A stretch of DNA of 64,000 nt from a virus: IMG/VR virus record IMGVR_UViG_3300021963_003887, positions 1-64,000 of that record; one strand, written 5' to 3'. Shown one piece after another: positions 16,972-24,592 of the stretch (positions within the stretch are counted from its first letter, which is position 1; every line of letters starts with the position of its first letter). Below the pieces are notes generated by a model, which was given only the letters and a program-made list of their open reading frames with translations, searched no databases and was not told the origin of the DNA. Both the position numbers and the translations under genes were made by a program.

Positions 16972-19458
16972 TTAGGTCATAGCTAACAGTTTAGAACGTT
17001 CTAATCCAACATCTTGTTTTGCTACATCAATCATGCGATTAATATTACTATTTAAACGTTTTACTACATCTCTCATCGAGATCTGAGCACTTGTATTGAT
17101 CACATTTTGAAGTTGTCCTGGTGATACTACTGCTTCTTTTCCGTGAAGTGTGGCCATTGTACCGCGTTTAAAGTTTCCAAACAATCCTCCAAGGGTTCCA
17201 AGAGTACCAGTATTCATACCCATATAAGTTGAAGGATATTCTTTACGTAATCTTTCTACTTCATCGGCATACTCTTTTCTCTCCATGATCTTTTGAATTT
17301 TAGGGAGATTTCTATCTTTTGTTTGGGCAAACATCTTAGCATCAAACATTACTCGTCTTAAAGGATTTAGATTAGTACCTATTCCACGTATGTTCTTGTT
17401 TAAAAGATTAGCCACTGCTTCTCTCTGTAACAGTGTTAATCCTCCAAATTGATCGCTATCATCAATTATTGAAGCACCCGCCTGTGCTTTACGTTCTCGA
17501 AGTGCTAGAATTGCTGCGGTAAGAGCAGCATTTGTAACTTCACTGCCGCTACCTCCTTCATAAACGCTTCCGTAAGATCTAAAACGTCCATCTGAGCCTC
17601 TTAATAAATCTCTAATATAATATGTTTTACCATCTATAACAACTTTTTCATCTTCCGGATTCACCGGCATCCTTCTTTCTTCTTTAGGCAAAAATATCTG
17701 TCTTCCACTTTCTTTGGCAAAGCCAAGTTTAGCTTCAGCTGCTGCTGCCATCCGATCAAGGTCTGGGCCGATTCCTATTTTTGCCAGCCACTTTGCTGCA
17801 CCTTCAACATTAAATGTTGAATATATTGCTTTTCGCATGTACATATGAAAATATATAATAGCCGCTTCAAACATGCCTTCAAATATATTTTTCATGTATA
17901 CAAGCGTGTCATCATCTGTGAGATTTGCAAAAAAGTTTTTTACATATGGTAAAGCATCATTAGCTAATTGTATTAGATATTTGTTAAACGCTCTCAGTTG
18001 ATCGGGCACCATAGCTATTTTAAATTCTTTAGCCAGATCTTTCATAACGGGAAAGAATCCTTTTAATAACGCCCGATAGACACGATATACCGATCTTTGA
18101 AATTTTCTTAGAGTGTCTGTAAACGCATCTGTTTTACCTTGTTCTTTTTTAGCGGCTTCAACCATCTTAACAAATTGACTTTGCATGTTTTTGCTTAGAC
18201 CGCCTTGTTTAATCATAAATTCCATTGCTGGTGTGAGAGCCTTAACTAGTTTTTTAGAACTTTCATTTCCCGACACCGAACCTTTTATTATGCCTTCTAA
18301 TTCTCTCATAGCTTCTTTAGAATTAGCTAATTGACTACCTATGGTATTATTAACATAATCTTCAAATACTTTAGGACTAACACTAGTATCTTTAGCCATT
18401 TTAATAATAGTGTCCATAGACCTTTCAAAACTTGGCCCTAACGCATACTGTAATGCTATTACAGTATCATTGATAGACTGAACACCCAATTCTCTAGATT
18501 TAAATAGTTCTGCTCCCTGAGCACCAAACACCATAGAAAAACTCTGTAAAGCTGTTTCCATCCTAGCCTGCTGAGCAGGCAGTAATTTTCCAACTTTTAG
18601 TTTATATGATATATCTTGATTAGCTGCTGCTGCGGCTTCTTGACGCTGCTCCTTGCCCATACCTGTTATTTTTTGAAAAGCATCAATTTGACTAGCATAT
18701 TGTAAAAATTCGTTGCTGGTGCTGTTAAGATTTTTTTCTGTTACAGCTTTTCCTCTTCTAGTTGCGGCATAGAATTCTAATAGTAAATCATTTTGTTGAT
18801 ATGTGTTATATCCCCATCGGTCTAATATATCCGATACTTTATCAGAATCCATAAACATAGCAGCAGATAATTTTCGTAGATTATCTATACCGGTAGTCAT
18901 CGTACCTCCGCCTAAAGATACCAACGTTTCTGCGTTACTTCCAACCAACGACACAAGCTCGTCAGTAGACAATCCCATATCTAAAGCAGTTTCTTTAAAT
19001 TTAAAAATACTATAATTAAATGTTGCTCCGTGCTTGTTTGCTTCTCGCAGCCCGTCGTTCCAAGATTCTAAAGCCACTATAGTTTCTGTTACAATGCCGG
19101 CAAGATCACCCAAGGTGTCTCCTACTACTGGAAGTTTTTTAATTAAATCATCTTGTATAAATTTTCCGTAAGCACTGAGTTTATCTTCACCCCTAGCTAT
19201 CATAGAGATAAAATTCTTACCAGCACTGACTGTATTTGATAGTCCGGCAGTTAATGTAGTAAACCCTTTTTTTAGTAATTTAAGTGATGTGCCAGCAGCA
19301 CCTGCTTCGTCAGCTACGTCATCATCGCCTCCTCTGTTGTTGTTAGAGTTGTCTTTATAATATCTAACAATTTCTTGAAGCGTGGCTTCAGACGCAGCAT
19401 TGTTGATTACGCCGCTACCTAATTTTGAACTAAAGTATTCTACAGTATTTTTGGCCAT
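16972..19458 (-). CDS. Tape-measure-like protein without peptidase domain, 828 aa
   Basis: Paralogue of the 861-residue protein just upstream: the openings MAKNTVEYF and MAKTTVEIL align. Both continue with a NNxASEAT motif, a helical hydrophobic body, and a C-terminal TGTLGTLG ... KEAVVSPGQLQNVI block. A long helical middle (residues about 130-560) with hydrophobic stretches fits a tail tape-measure or hub-associated protein. There is no M23 motif here. Start ATG overlaps the upstream stop by one base (TAATG). Tape-measure identity is inferred from length, helical content, the paralogue and the nearby gp26/gp51 genes. T4 gp29 itself is 590 residues and not visibly similar. Confidence 0.75.
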   Translation of the reverse strand: MAKNTVEYFSSKLGSGVINNAASEATLQEIVRYYKDNSNNNRGGDDDVADEAGAAGTSLKLLKKGFTTLTAGLSNTVSAGKNFISMIARGEDKLSAYGKFIQDDLIKKLPVVGDTLGDLAGIVTETIVALESWNDGLREANKHGATFNYSIFKFKETALDMGLSTDELVSLVGSNAETLVSLGGGTMTTGIDNLRKLSAAMFMDSDKVSDILDRWGYNTYQQNDLLLEFYAATRRGKAVTEKNLNSTSNEFLQYASQIDAFQKITGMGKEQRQEAAAAANQDISYKLKVGKLLPAQQARMETALQSFSMVFGAQGAELFKSRELGVQSINDTVIALQYALGPSFERSMDTIIKMAKDTSVSPKVFEDYVNNTIGSQLANSKEAMRELEGIIKGSVSGNESSKKLVKALTPAMEFMIKQGGLSKNMQSQFVKMVEAAKKEQGKTDAFTDTLRKFQRSVYRVYRALLKGFFPVMKDLAKEFKIAMVPDQLRAFNKYLIQLANDALPYVKNFFANLTDDDTLVYMKNIFEGMFEAAIIYFHMYMRKAIYSTFNVEGAAKWLAKIGIGPDLDRMAAAAEAKLGFAKESGRQIFLPKEERRMPVNPEDEKVVIDGKTYYIRDLLRGSDGRFRSYGSVYEGGSGSEVTNAALTAAILALRERKAQAGASIIDDSDQFGGLTLLQREAVANLLNKNIRGIGTNLNPLRRVMFDAKMFAQTKDRNLPKIQKIMERKEYADEVERLRKEYPSTYMGMNTGTLGTLGGLFGNFKRGTMATLHGKEAVVSPGQLQNVINTSAQISMRDVVKRLNSNINRMIDVAKQDVGLERSKLLAMT

Positions 19459-22043
19459 TATGCTATTGTCATTTTATTATTTTCTATATAAGAAAGTTGA
19501 GATCTTGATAGATTAGTACGCTCTCTCATTAACAATTCTAATCTTGCAAAATTTACATCTATAGATTCCAACAATTCTCTAGTGGCTATATTGCCAGCAC
19601 CTGTCATAACATTATTCATTTGCTCAGGAGTCATAACAGCTTTTGTACCTTCTAACATAACATCTGTGGCTGATCCAAAATCTTTAAACAAACTACCATA
19701 AGTTCCTAAAGTTCCTGTACTCATACCTGGCTTTATTAACGATGTAGGATCAAATCTTACTCCGTTGCGTCTAGCTTCTAAATGTAGATGTCGACCTGTA
19801 GAAGTTCCTGCTCCCGGATCGCCCTTGCCGCCTCCTGATATTCCTATCTCTGTGCCAGCCGTTACTGTACCGCCATGTAGTTTTCTAGTAAATTGTTCTT
19901 GTGTGTCGTTTTGGTGTAAATGACCGTAAAGTAATTCAACACCGTCGGCACCTAAAATTTTTGCATAGTATCCGTAACCCGGTTCATGTCCGTATAAAAT
20001 TTTTCCGTCTATGCCGGCTCTTATTTTTGCTTTATCCGCCTTTACATCTAAACCTGGATGTGCAGTTTCACGCATCACGTTACCATTATCATCGCGATAT
20101 TGACGTATATTACCAAATTCGCTGTTTATTGATAAAGCTGCTCCTTTTCCTACGGGATTAAAAATAGCTAGTTTATCTTTTAATTCAGCAACTATTTTAT
20201 CTGAAGCAGCTATTACACCTTGATCTTTTTTACCGGTTTCGGTTATTGAGCTTGCCCTACCACTCTTATTTGGTACTGCTGCCCCTCTTTCTGATTGTGG
20301 TGTATATCTTTCTGGTAACTTTGGACGAAGTATATTTTGTCTCTGTTCGTGATCTTCTAGAGCTTTTGCTAATGCGTTATCTCTATCTACAGCAAAATCG
20401 CCCATCTTATCTTTATCAAACATGGTTTTAGCATGGTACATAAAATTAATGCCCATACGATCAAAGAAATATGTTACTTCGTTCCAGATAAAGTCTCTGC
20501 CGTTTTCATCTCCTAGATATTTGAAAAATGTTATCACATCAGGCAGATACTTTTCAACACTGTCTTTGATCCAGGTACCAAACTGTCTTACTTTACCCGG
20601 AAGATCTTGTCTTTCTAAAAATTTTCCTAGATCATCTAACAATGGATATAAAAACTCCATTAGCTGAAATTTTAAATCCTGCATCGCCATTTCAAAATCA
20701 TTTAGAAATTTAGTAATTGCGTCTCTAGCTTTTTGTTCTTCTCTGGCTTTCTTAAACATGTCGCGAAGATCTTTTTCAGTTAACTTAGACACATCTCCGT
20801 ATTTTACCAATTGATTTAGAATAGGATTTATAGCAGCGGTAAGAGATTTTGCATCTCCGTAACTGGCACCAGCAGCAGCTAATAGTCCTTCTAAACCAGA
20901 TGCTGATTTAGCAGATTTTAACATCACTGAAATAATATCATCTTCTATTCTACTAGACATCTTATCTACAGTAACATTGGTATCTAACGCAGTGTTAATA
21001 GAATCTTTCATAGCCCTAACTAATTGCGGTTGTAATACCATTAAGTTTCTAGCACCTTCATCGCCTGGCGGCATTTGAAGATACAATGATTTATACAGTT
21101 CAGCACCAGACTGGCCATACATAGCAGTGTAATTGGCTAATGTGTTAAGCAACTTAGTTCGTTCTTTTTCATCTAATTTTTGTAAAGCCATTTTAAACAC
21201 AACGTCTTTAGTTGCTACAGCCATTTCTTCTTCTAATTTTTTTACACTTTTTCCTGTCAATGAAGTCAATCTCATTATGTTGAGTTGAAACTTTTCATAA
21301 CTTTCTGCGACATCGTCATCTGAACGTTTATCTTTAAGTAATCCTCCGCCCATAATATCAATATAGCTAATCAATCCTTCATTAACATTCCTAGCATTCA
21401 TACCCATTTGTCTTAGAGTTTGTGTTGCTTTGCCGCCATCCCTATTCAGTAGTCTAGATATTTTACTAAATCTTTCAGCACCTTCAGTAACTGTTTTTCC
21501 TAGGTTCAGCATCACTGATGAGTTGCTAGAAATCATTTTCATATACGAATCAATATCCATAGCCGCAGCCGTTGCTGCTTTTGAAGCTCTAAGGATACTG
21601 TTACCAAATGTTGCTCCAGTTTGAGTGCCTGTTTTTAAACTGTCATTCCAATCTTCAAACACTTCAATGCTGTCACTGATTATTCCACCTAGTCCACCTA
21701 ACAGGCCCCCAACGATAGGCAATTTAGCAATAACTTGATCATTTAATGTTTTGGTATAAGAACTCATCTTGGTGTTGCCTGTTAGCAACATTGCTCCCAT
21801 ACTGCCCACGGCACCTATTACATTGCCAATCTGATTACCTAGACCGTTGGCTAATTTTGACATTACATCTAGATTTTTAGCTGGATTTTTTGCCTTGCCA
21901 GATCCGCCACCACCGCCACCGGAAGATTTAGATTCTGATTTAATTGCGGCCAGTAGTTCACGCATAGTAGCTTCGCTAGCTATGTTGTTTAGTACTGTAC
22001 CGTCTAGTTCTCCGCCTAGGATTTCTACTGTAGTTTTTGCCAT
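19458..22043 (-). CDS. Tape-measure-like protein with M23 peptidase domain, 861 aa
   Basis: Helical N-terminal 600 residues include a glycine linker (about 40-50) and hydrophobic patches (GNVIGAVGSMGAMLLTG, LPIVGGLLGGLGGII). Residues about 630-770 form a lysostaphin-type M23 metallopeptidase. HPGLD (His ~661, Asp ~665), YGHLHQ (~706) and GRHLHLEARRNG (HxH ~750) supply the zinc ligands and catalytic histidine. The C-terminal TGTLGTYG ... TKAVMTPEQMNNVM block matches the downstream paralogue. Probable function: tail length determination or hub core with peptidoglycan endopeptidase activity during DNA injection. First gene of its operon, with a perfect late promoter about 60 nt upstream. Confidence 0.82.
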   Translation of the reverse strand: MAKTTVEILGGELDGTVLNNIASEATMRELLAAIKSESKSSGGGGGGSGKAKNPAKNLDVMSKLANGLGNQIGNVIGAVGSMGAMLLTGNTKMSSYTKTLNDQVIAKLPIVGGLLGGLGGIISDSIEVFEDWNDSLKTGTQTGATFGNSILRASKAATAAAMDIDSYMKMISSNSSVMLNLGKTVTEGAERFSKISRLLNRDGGKATQTLRQMGMNARNVNEGLISYIDIMGGGLLKDKRSDDDVAESYEKFQLNIMRLTSLTGKSVKKLEEEMAVATKDVVFKMALQKLDEKERTKLLNTLANYTAMYGQSGAELYKSLYLQMPPGDEGARNLMVLQPQLVRAMKDSINTALDTNVTVDKMSSRIEDDIISVMLKSAKSASGLEGLLAAAGASYGDAKSLTAAINPILNQLVKYGDVSKLTEKDLRDMFKKAREEQKARDAITKFLNDFEMAMQDLKFQLMEFLYPLLDDLGKFLERQDLPGKVRQFGTWIKDSVEKYLPDVITFFKYLGDENGRDFIWNEVTYFFDRMGINFMYHAKTMFDKDKMGDFAVDRDNALAKALEDHEQRQNILRPKLPERYTPQSERGAAVPNKSGRASSITETGKKDQGVIAASDKIVAELKDKLAIFNPVGKGAALSINSEFGNIRQYRDDNGNVMRETAHPGLDVKADKAKIRAGIDGKILYGHEPGYGYYAKILGADGVELLYGHLHQNDTQEQFTRKLHGGTVTAGTEIGISGGGKGDPGAGTSTGRHLHLEARRNGVRFDPTSLIKPGMSTGTLGTYGSLFKDFGSATDVMLEGTKAVMTPEQMNNVMTGAGNIATRELLESIDVNFARLELLMRERTNLSRSQLSYIENNKMTIA

Positions 22044-22081
22044 TTAAGTGTCCAGGATTATAATACCAGAAAATCTGCGTA

Positions 22082-22089
22082 TATAAATA
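22082..22089 (+). promoter_or_regulatory. T4-type late promoter (TATAAATA) for gp26
   Basis: Perfect T4 late -10 box on the plus strand, 31 nt before the gp26 ATG. A start point at about 22095 is expected. It faces the minus-strand box at 22102-22109. Confidence 0.8.
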
Positions 22090-22101
22090 TCTTGCTACGT
22101 T

Positions 22102-22109
22102 TATTTATA
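22102..22109 (-). promoter_or_regulatory. T4-type late promoter (TATAAATA) for the tape-measure/gp20 operon
   Basis: Perfect TATAAATA on the minus strand, about 59 nt before the ATG at 22043. The expected start point, about 22096, adjoins that of the plus-strand promoter, so the two boxes form an inverted repeat with a 12-bp spacer. Confidence 0.8.
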
Positions 22110-22120
22110 GGTGGAAAAAC

Positions 22121-23014
22121 ATGCCAGATTTTGATCCAAGTAAGTTTCAGTCTCAACAAAATGCTGCTCCAGCAGTTAATCCTCTAGCGGCGTTTTTTAG
22201 ACAACCAAAGATCTATGTTTCTCTGCCGTCAAAAGGTGAATTTTATCCGGAAGGGTCGTTAAAAAAGACCACTAACAACGAATATCCTGTGTTCGCCATG
22301 ACGGCCAGGGATGAATTGTTATTTAAAACTCCAGACGCATTGATGAACGGAGTAGCAACTAGAGAAGTTATCAGCAGCTGCATCCCCAACATTTTAGATC
22401 CTTGGAAAATTCCAAGTCTCGATGTTGATGCTGTATTATCAGCAATTAGGATTGCTACATACGGCGAAGAGATGGAAGTTTCTGTTAGATGCCCCCAATG
22501 TGAAAATCTTAACGACTCTATGGTTGATCTACGTGATGTGTTAGATAGATTAAACAAAATTAATTTTGATACCAAAGTTGAAATTGGTTCAGACATGATT
22601 GTGTATCTGCGTCCTATGACTTACGAAGAAATTACTAAAACTGCTTTAAAGGCATTTGAGCATCAGCGAATTTTTCAAGTAATCAACGATGACACAATTG
22701 AAGAGCAAGAAAAATTAAGAATTTTCCAAGAAAGTTTTATTAAATTAACCGATTTAACCATAGACACTGCTGTAAACTGTATTACAAGGATTGAAAGTTC
22801 TGCGGGTATGACTGAGGATCCTGCGTTTATAAAAGAATTTTTACAAAAGACCGACAAGTCTGTGTTTGAACAGATTAACACAGCAGTAAGCAAGACTAGA
22901 GAAACTGGAAATCTTAGCAGCTTCCATAGCAAATGTCAAAAATGCGAGCATGAATGGGATGTTGAGCTTACTATGGACCAATCGGATTTTTTCGGCAACG
23001 GCTTTCGACGTTAA
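22121..23014 (+). CDS. gp26: Baseplate hub assembly protein gp26
   Basis: Hub assembly subunit of the T4 gp26 family. Characteristic text is present: VSLPSKGEFYPEGSL (33-47), FAMTARDELLFKTPDALMNG (58-77), SSCIPNILDPWKIPSLDVDA (85-104). Two CxxC pairs (Cys124/127 and Cys272/275) could bind one zinc. ATG at 22121 with AGGTGG upstream. The gene is alone on the plus strand among minus-strand genes. The zero frame ends six codons after a T TTT TTC slippery site. The -1 frame continues into a gp51-type sequence, so two products, about 297 and 367 residues, are predicted. Longer than T4 gp26 (208). Confidence 0.92.
   Translation: MPDFDPSKFQSQQNAAPAVNPLAAFFRQPKIYVSLPSKGEFYPEGSLKKTTNNEYPVFAMTARDELLFKTPDALMNGVATREVISSCIPNILDPWKIPSLDVDAVLSAIRIATYGEEMEVSVRCPQCENLNDSMVDLRDVLDRLNKINFDTKVEIGSDMIVYLRPMTYEEITKTALKAFEHQRIFQVINDDTIEEQEKLRIFQESFIKLTDLTIDTAVNCITRIESSAGMTEDPAFIKEFLQKTDKSVFEQINTAVSKTRETGNLSSFHSKCQKCEHEWDVELTMDQSDFFGNGFRR
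22987..22993 (+). promoter_or_regulatory. Programmed -1 ribosomal frameshift site (slippery heptamer T TTT TTC)
   Basis: The heptamer T TTT TTC is in register with the gp26 frame (codons Phe290-Phe291), so both phenylalanine tRNAs can re-pair with TTT TTT after a one-base slip. A 6-nt spacer (22994-22999) separates it from a perfect 10-bp stem. Slipping moves ribosomes into the frame that encodes the gp51-type tail. Confidence 0.85.
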
Positions 23015-23223
23015 GTATCCCCGAGGTATTAGCCGAGTCGAAAGCCCTTGATGAACAGGCAAAGCAGATCAAACTAGAAGCTATGCGTTCAGTTTGGTAT
23101 ATGCGTGGCGGATTGTCGTTTGCCGAAGCCATGAACCTCAGTTGGGACGAAAGAGAGTTAGTCCTTGAGATTGTCAAGGACAACATGGATATTACTAAGA
23201 GTTCTGGACTACCGTTCTTTTAA
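22993..23223 (+). CDS. gp51: gp51-type hub assembly extension, expressed by -1 frameshift from gp26 (76 aa)
   Basis: In the -1 frame the sequence is open from 22966 to TAA at 23221-23223. It encodes a family-like sequence (LSIPEVLAESKALDEQ, SVWYMRGGLSFAEAM, NMDITKSSGLPFF) that I associate with gp51 hub-assembly proteins of T4-like marine phages. No ATG, GTG or TTG occurs in this frame before the ATG at 23083, which would remove the first 30 residues, including IPEVLAESKALDEQ. The natural route is slippage at 22987-22993, giving a gp26-gp51 fusion of about 367 residues. The stop shares the bases TTAA with the stop of the convergent gene. The gp51 name is less certain than the frameshift. Confidence 0.8.
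   Translation, partial: RQRLSTLSIPEVLAESKALDEQAKQIKLEAMRSVWYMRGGLSFAEAMNLSWDERELVLEIVKDNMDITKSSGLPFF
23000..23046 (+). promoter_or_regulatory. Frameshift-stimulating stem-loop
   Basis: GGCTTTCGAC (23000-23009) pairs perfectly with GTCGAAAGCC (23037-23046) around a 27-nt loop that contains the gp26 stop codon (23012-23014). The stem starts 6 nt after the slippery heptamer, the usual distance for -1 frameshifting. Confidence 0.82.
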
Positions 23224-24272
23224 CCAGCACGTACAGCTTTTAATAACTGAAGTGCCTTAGCAGTCTGAGCAGGATCCATCTTAACCAATTCTCCAAAAGC
23301 ATTAGACATCACATTCATTTGCTCTCTAGTTAATGGATTCCCAGCCATATAGCTAGTAACCGATTTTCTTAATTGATTAGCATCAATACCTGGAAGTAAT
23401 TCTGATAGTTTACCGTAGTTAAGACTGCCCTTGGTTTTAGTTGGCTCCTCGCCACCAGACATGCCCTGTTTAACTCCGCGAATGAATGATGATCCTATAC
23501 CGCTGCTACCATCATCATCACCGGCATCGCCGCCTGCTTTACTAATATCTTGGGCCGAAGCACCTTGACCACCGATAACCGCATCAAGTTGTTGTCCCAT
23601 TTTGGCTTTAAGGATATCAGTAACTGCTGCTTTGATAATACTATCTACAGTTGAATTCTTAAGTTCTACTTCGTCAATGATTGTTTCACTAACTGGGTTA
23701 TATCGTAATCCCGCTAATTGAGCGATGCGTGACAATTCACCAATTCCCTCAGCTGGTTTTTTCTTTTTTTCTTTAGGAGGAACTTCACTTGCTGCCGGTG
23801 CCTCTGGTTCAGCTGGAGTTTCTGGAGCAGCAGAATCAGCCGGTGCCTCAGGACTGCCAGGCTCAGCTGGAGTTTCTGGGGCAGCGTCGCTGTCCGGACC
23901 AGGAGGTACCTCTATAGTACCAGTGGGCTCAATTTTATCCGCTCCAAGTTCTTTGGCAATATCTCCGGTTGCTGCCCCACCTGACGCCATAGCTGCTTGT
24001 TTTAATGCTGCTTCAGCTCCTGCAGTAGGAAAACCATTTGATTTTAAAAAGGCAATTAACGCATCTGAATTAGGCTTTTGATCTGTTTGACCTAGATAAA
24101 AGTCAAATTGTTTTCTAAGACCGTTGGCGTATTTGGCCATGTCAAGAGCACCTTTAGCAGTACTACTTCCAAACTTAGAAGCAATACCTAGACCAGCCCT
24201 TTTTAACATACCTACAGGTGCTTCAGATACCTGTTGTTGTTGTTTTTGAGATAATATATCAGTGATTTTCAT
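23220..24272 (-). CDS. Pro/Ala-rich protein of unknown function, 350 aa
   Basis: No known domain. Residues 1-110 are helical and Ala/Gly-rich. Residues about 115-175 are a Pro/Ala/Glu linker with repeated ETPAEP. Residues 178-192 read GELSRIAQLAGLRYN, similar to the RKLAGLKV end of gp22. The C-terminal 140 residues are helical with a Gly/Asp-rich patch (GGDAGDDDGSSGIGS). It is behind its own perfect late promoter with AGGAC before the ATG, so it is expected late and probably virion- or assembly-related (inference). Its stop codon overlaps that of the convergent gp26/gp51 frame within TTAA, leaving no room for a terminator between them. Confidence 0.75.
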   Translation of the reverse strand: MKITDILSQKQQQQVSEAPVGMLKRAGLGIASKFGSSTAKGALDMAKYANGLRKQFDFYLGQTDQKPNSDALIAFLKSNGFPTAGAEAALKQAAMASGGAATGDIAKELGADKIEPTGTIEVPPGPDSDAAPETPAEPGSPEAPADSAAPETPAEPEAPAASEVPPKEKKKKPAEGIGELSRIAQLAGLRYNPVSETIIDEVELKNSTVDSIIKAAVTDILKAKMGQQLDAVIGGQGASAQDISKAGGDAGDDDGSSGIGSSFIRGVKQGMSGGEEPTKTKGSLNYGKLSELLPGIDANQLRKSVTSYMAGNPLTREQMNVMSNAFGELVKMDPAQTAKALQLLKAVRAG

Positions 24273-24300
24273 TTAAAAGTGTCCTAAGAACTTATAGAGT

Positions 24301-24308
24301 TATTTATA
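24301..24308 (-). promoter_or_regulatory. T4-type late promoter (TATAAATA)
   Basis: Perfect late box on the minus strand, 28 nt before the ATG of the 350-residue gene. It lies at the edge of the hairpin-rich non-coding island, which ends just upstream. Confidence 0.8.
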
Positions 24309-24334
24309 TGTTTAGGAGTGAGCGATGCTCACTC

Positions 24335-24368
24335 GTGTCTATCGCTAACGCTCAGACACATTTTTTTT
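24335..24368 (+). terminator. Probable rho-independent terminator (+)
   Basis: GTGTCT/AGACAC stem followed at once by A and eight T residues on the plus strand. It could end transcripts from the gp26 promoter that read through the convergent gene. The upstream hairpin (24316-24334) has an alternative pairing with this loop: AGCGAT 24321-24326 with ATCGCT 24341-24346. Confidence 0.55.
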
Positions 24369-24416
24369 AGAGTTAACTGCGAAGCAGTTTTAACTATTAT
24401 CCAGATTGTTTCAGTC

Positions 24417-24445
24417 AGACGGAACCTATCTACATGGTTCCGTCT
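24417..24445. repeat. Perfect 10-bp inverted repeat
   Basis: AGACGGAACC and GGTTCCGTCT flank a 9-nt loop. It is the most stable hairpin of the island, with no T-run of note after it on either strand. Confidence 0.6.
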
Positions 24446-24561
24446 TTGCTTGGGCATTATCCGAGTTGCAACAGCCAAGACATTGGAAGTAGGTGTTTTT
24501 ACCGTATGCTAATGGGCTCTGACCTTTCCCAACCTACGTCGACTCGCTTAATTTTAAGCGT

Positions 24562-24592
24562 CTTAGACCTCGTTCCTAGTGTCTAAGTTTTT
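24562..24592 (+). terminator. Possible rho-independent terminator (+)
   Basis: CTTAGAC/GTCTAAG 7-bp stem with a 12-nt loop, followed by five T residues. No plus-strand gene directly precedes it, so it may instead belong to a structured RNA. Confidence 0.4.

Noticed and set aside
24318-24512. 64-codon plus-strand reading frame in the non-coding island
   Set aside because: It crosses four hairpins and a T8 run, has no ribosome site, and its protein has no recognisable features.
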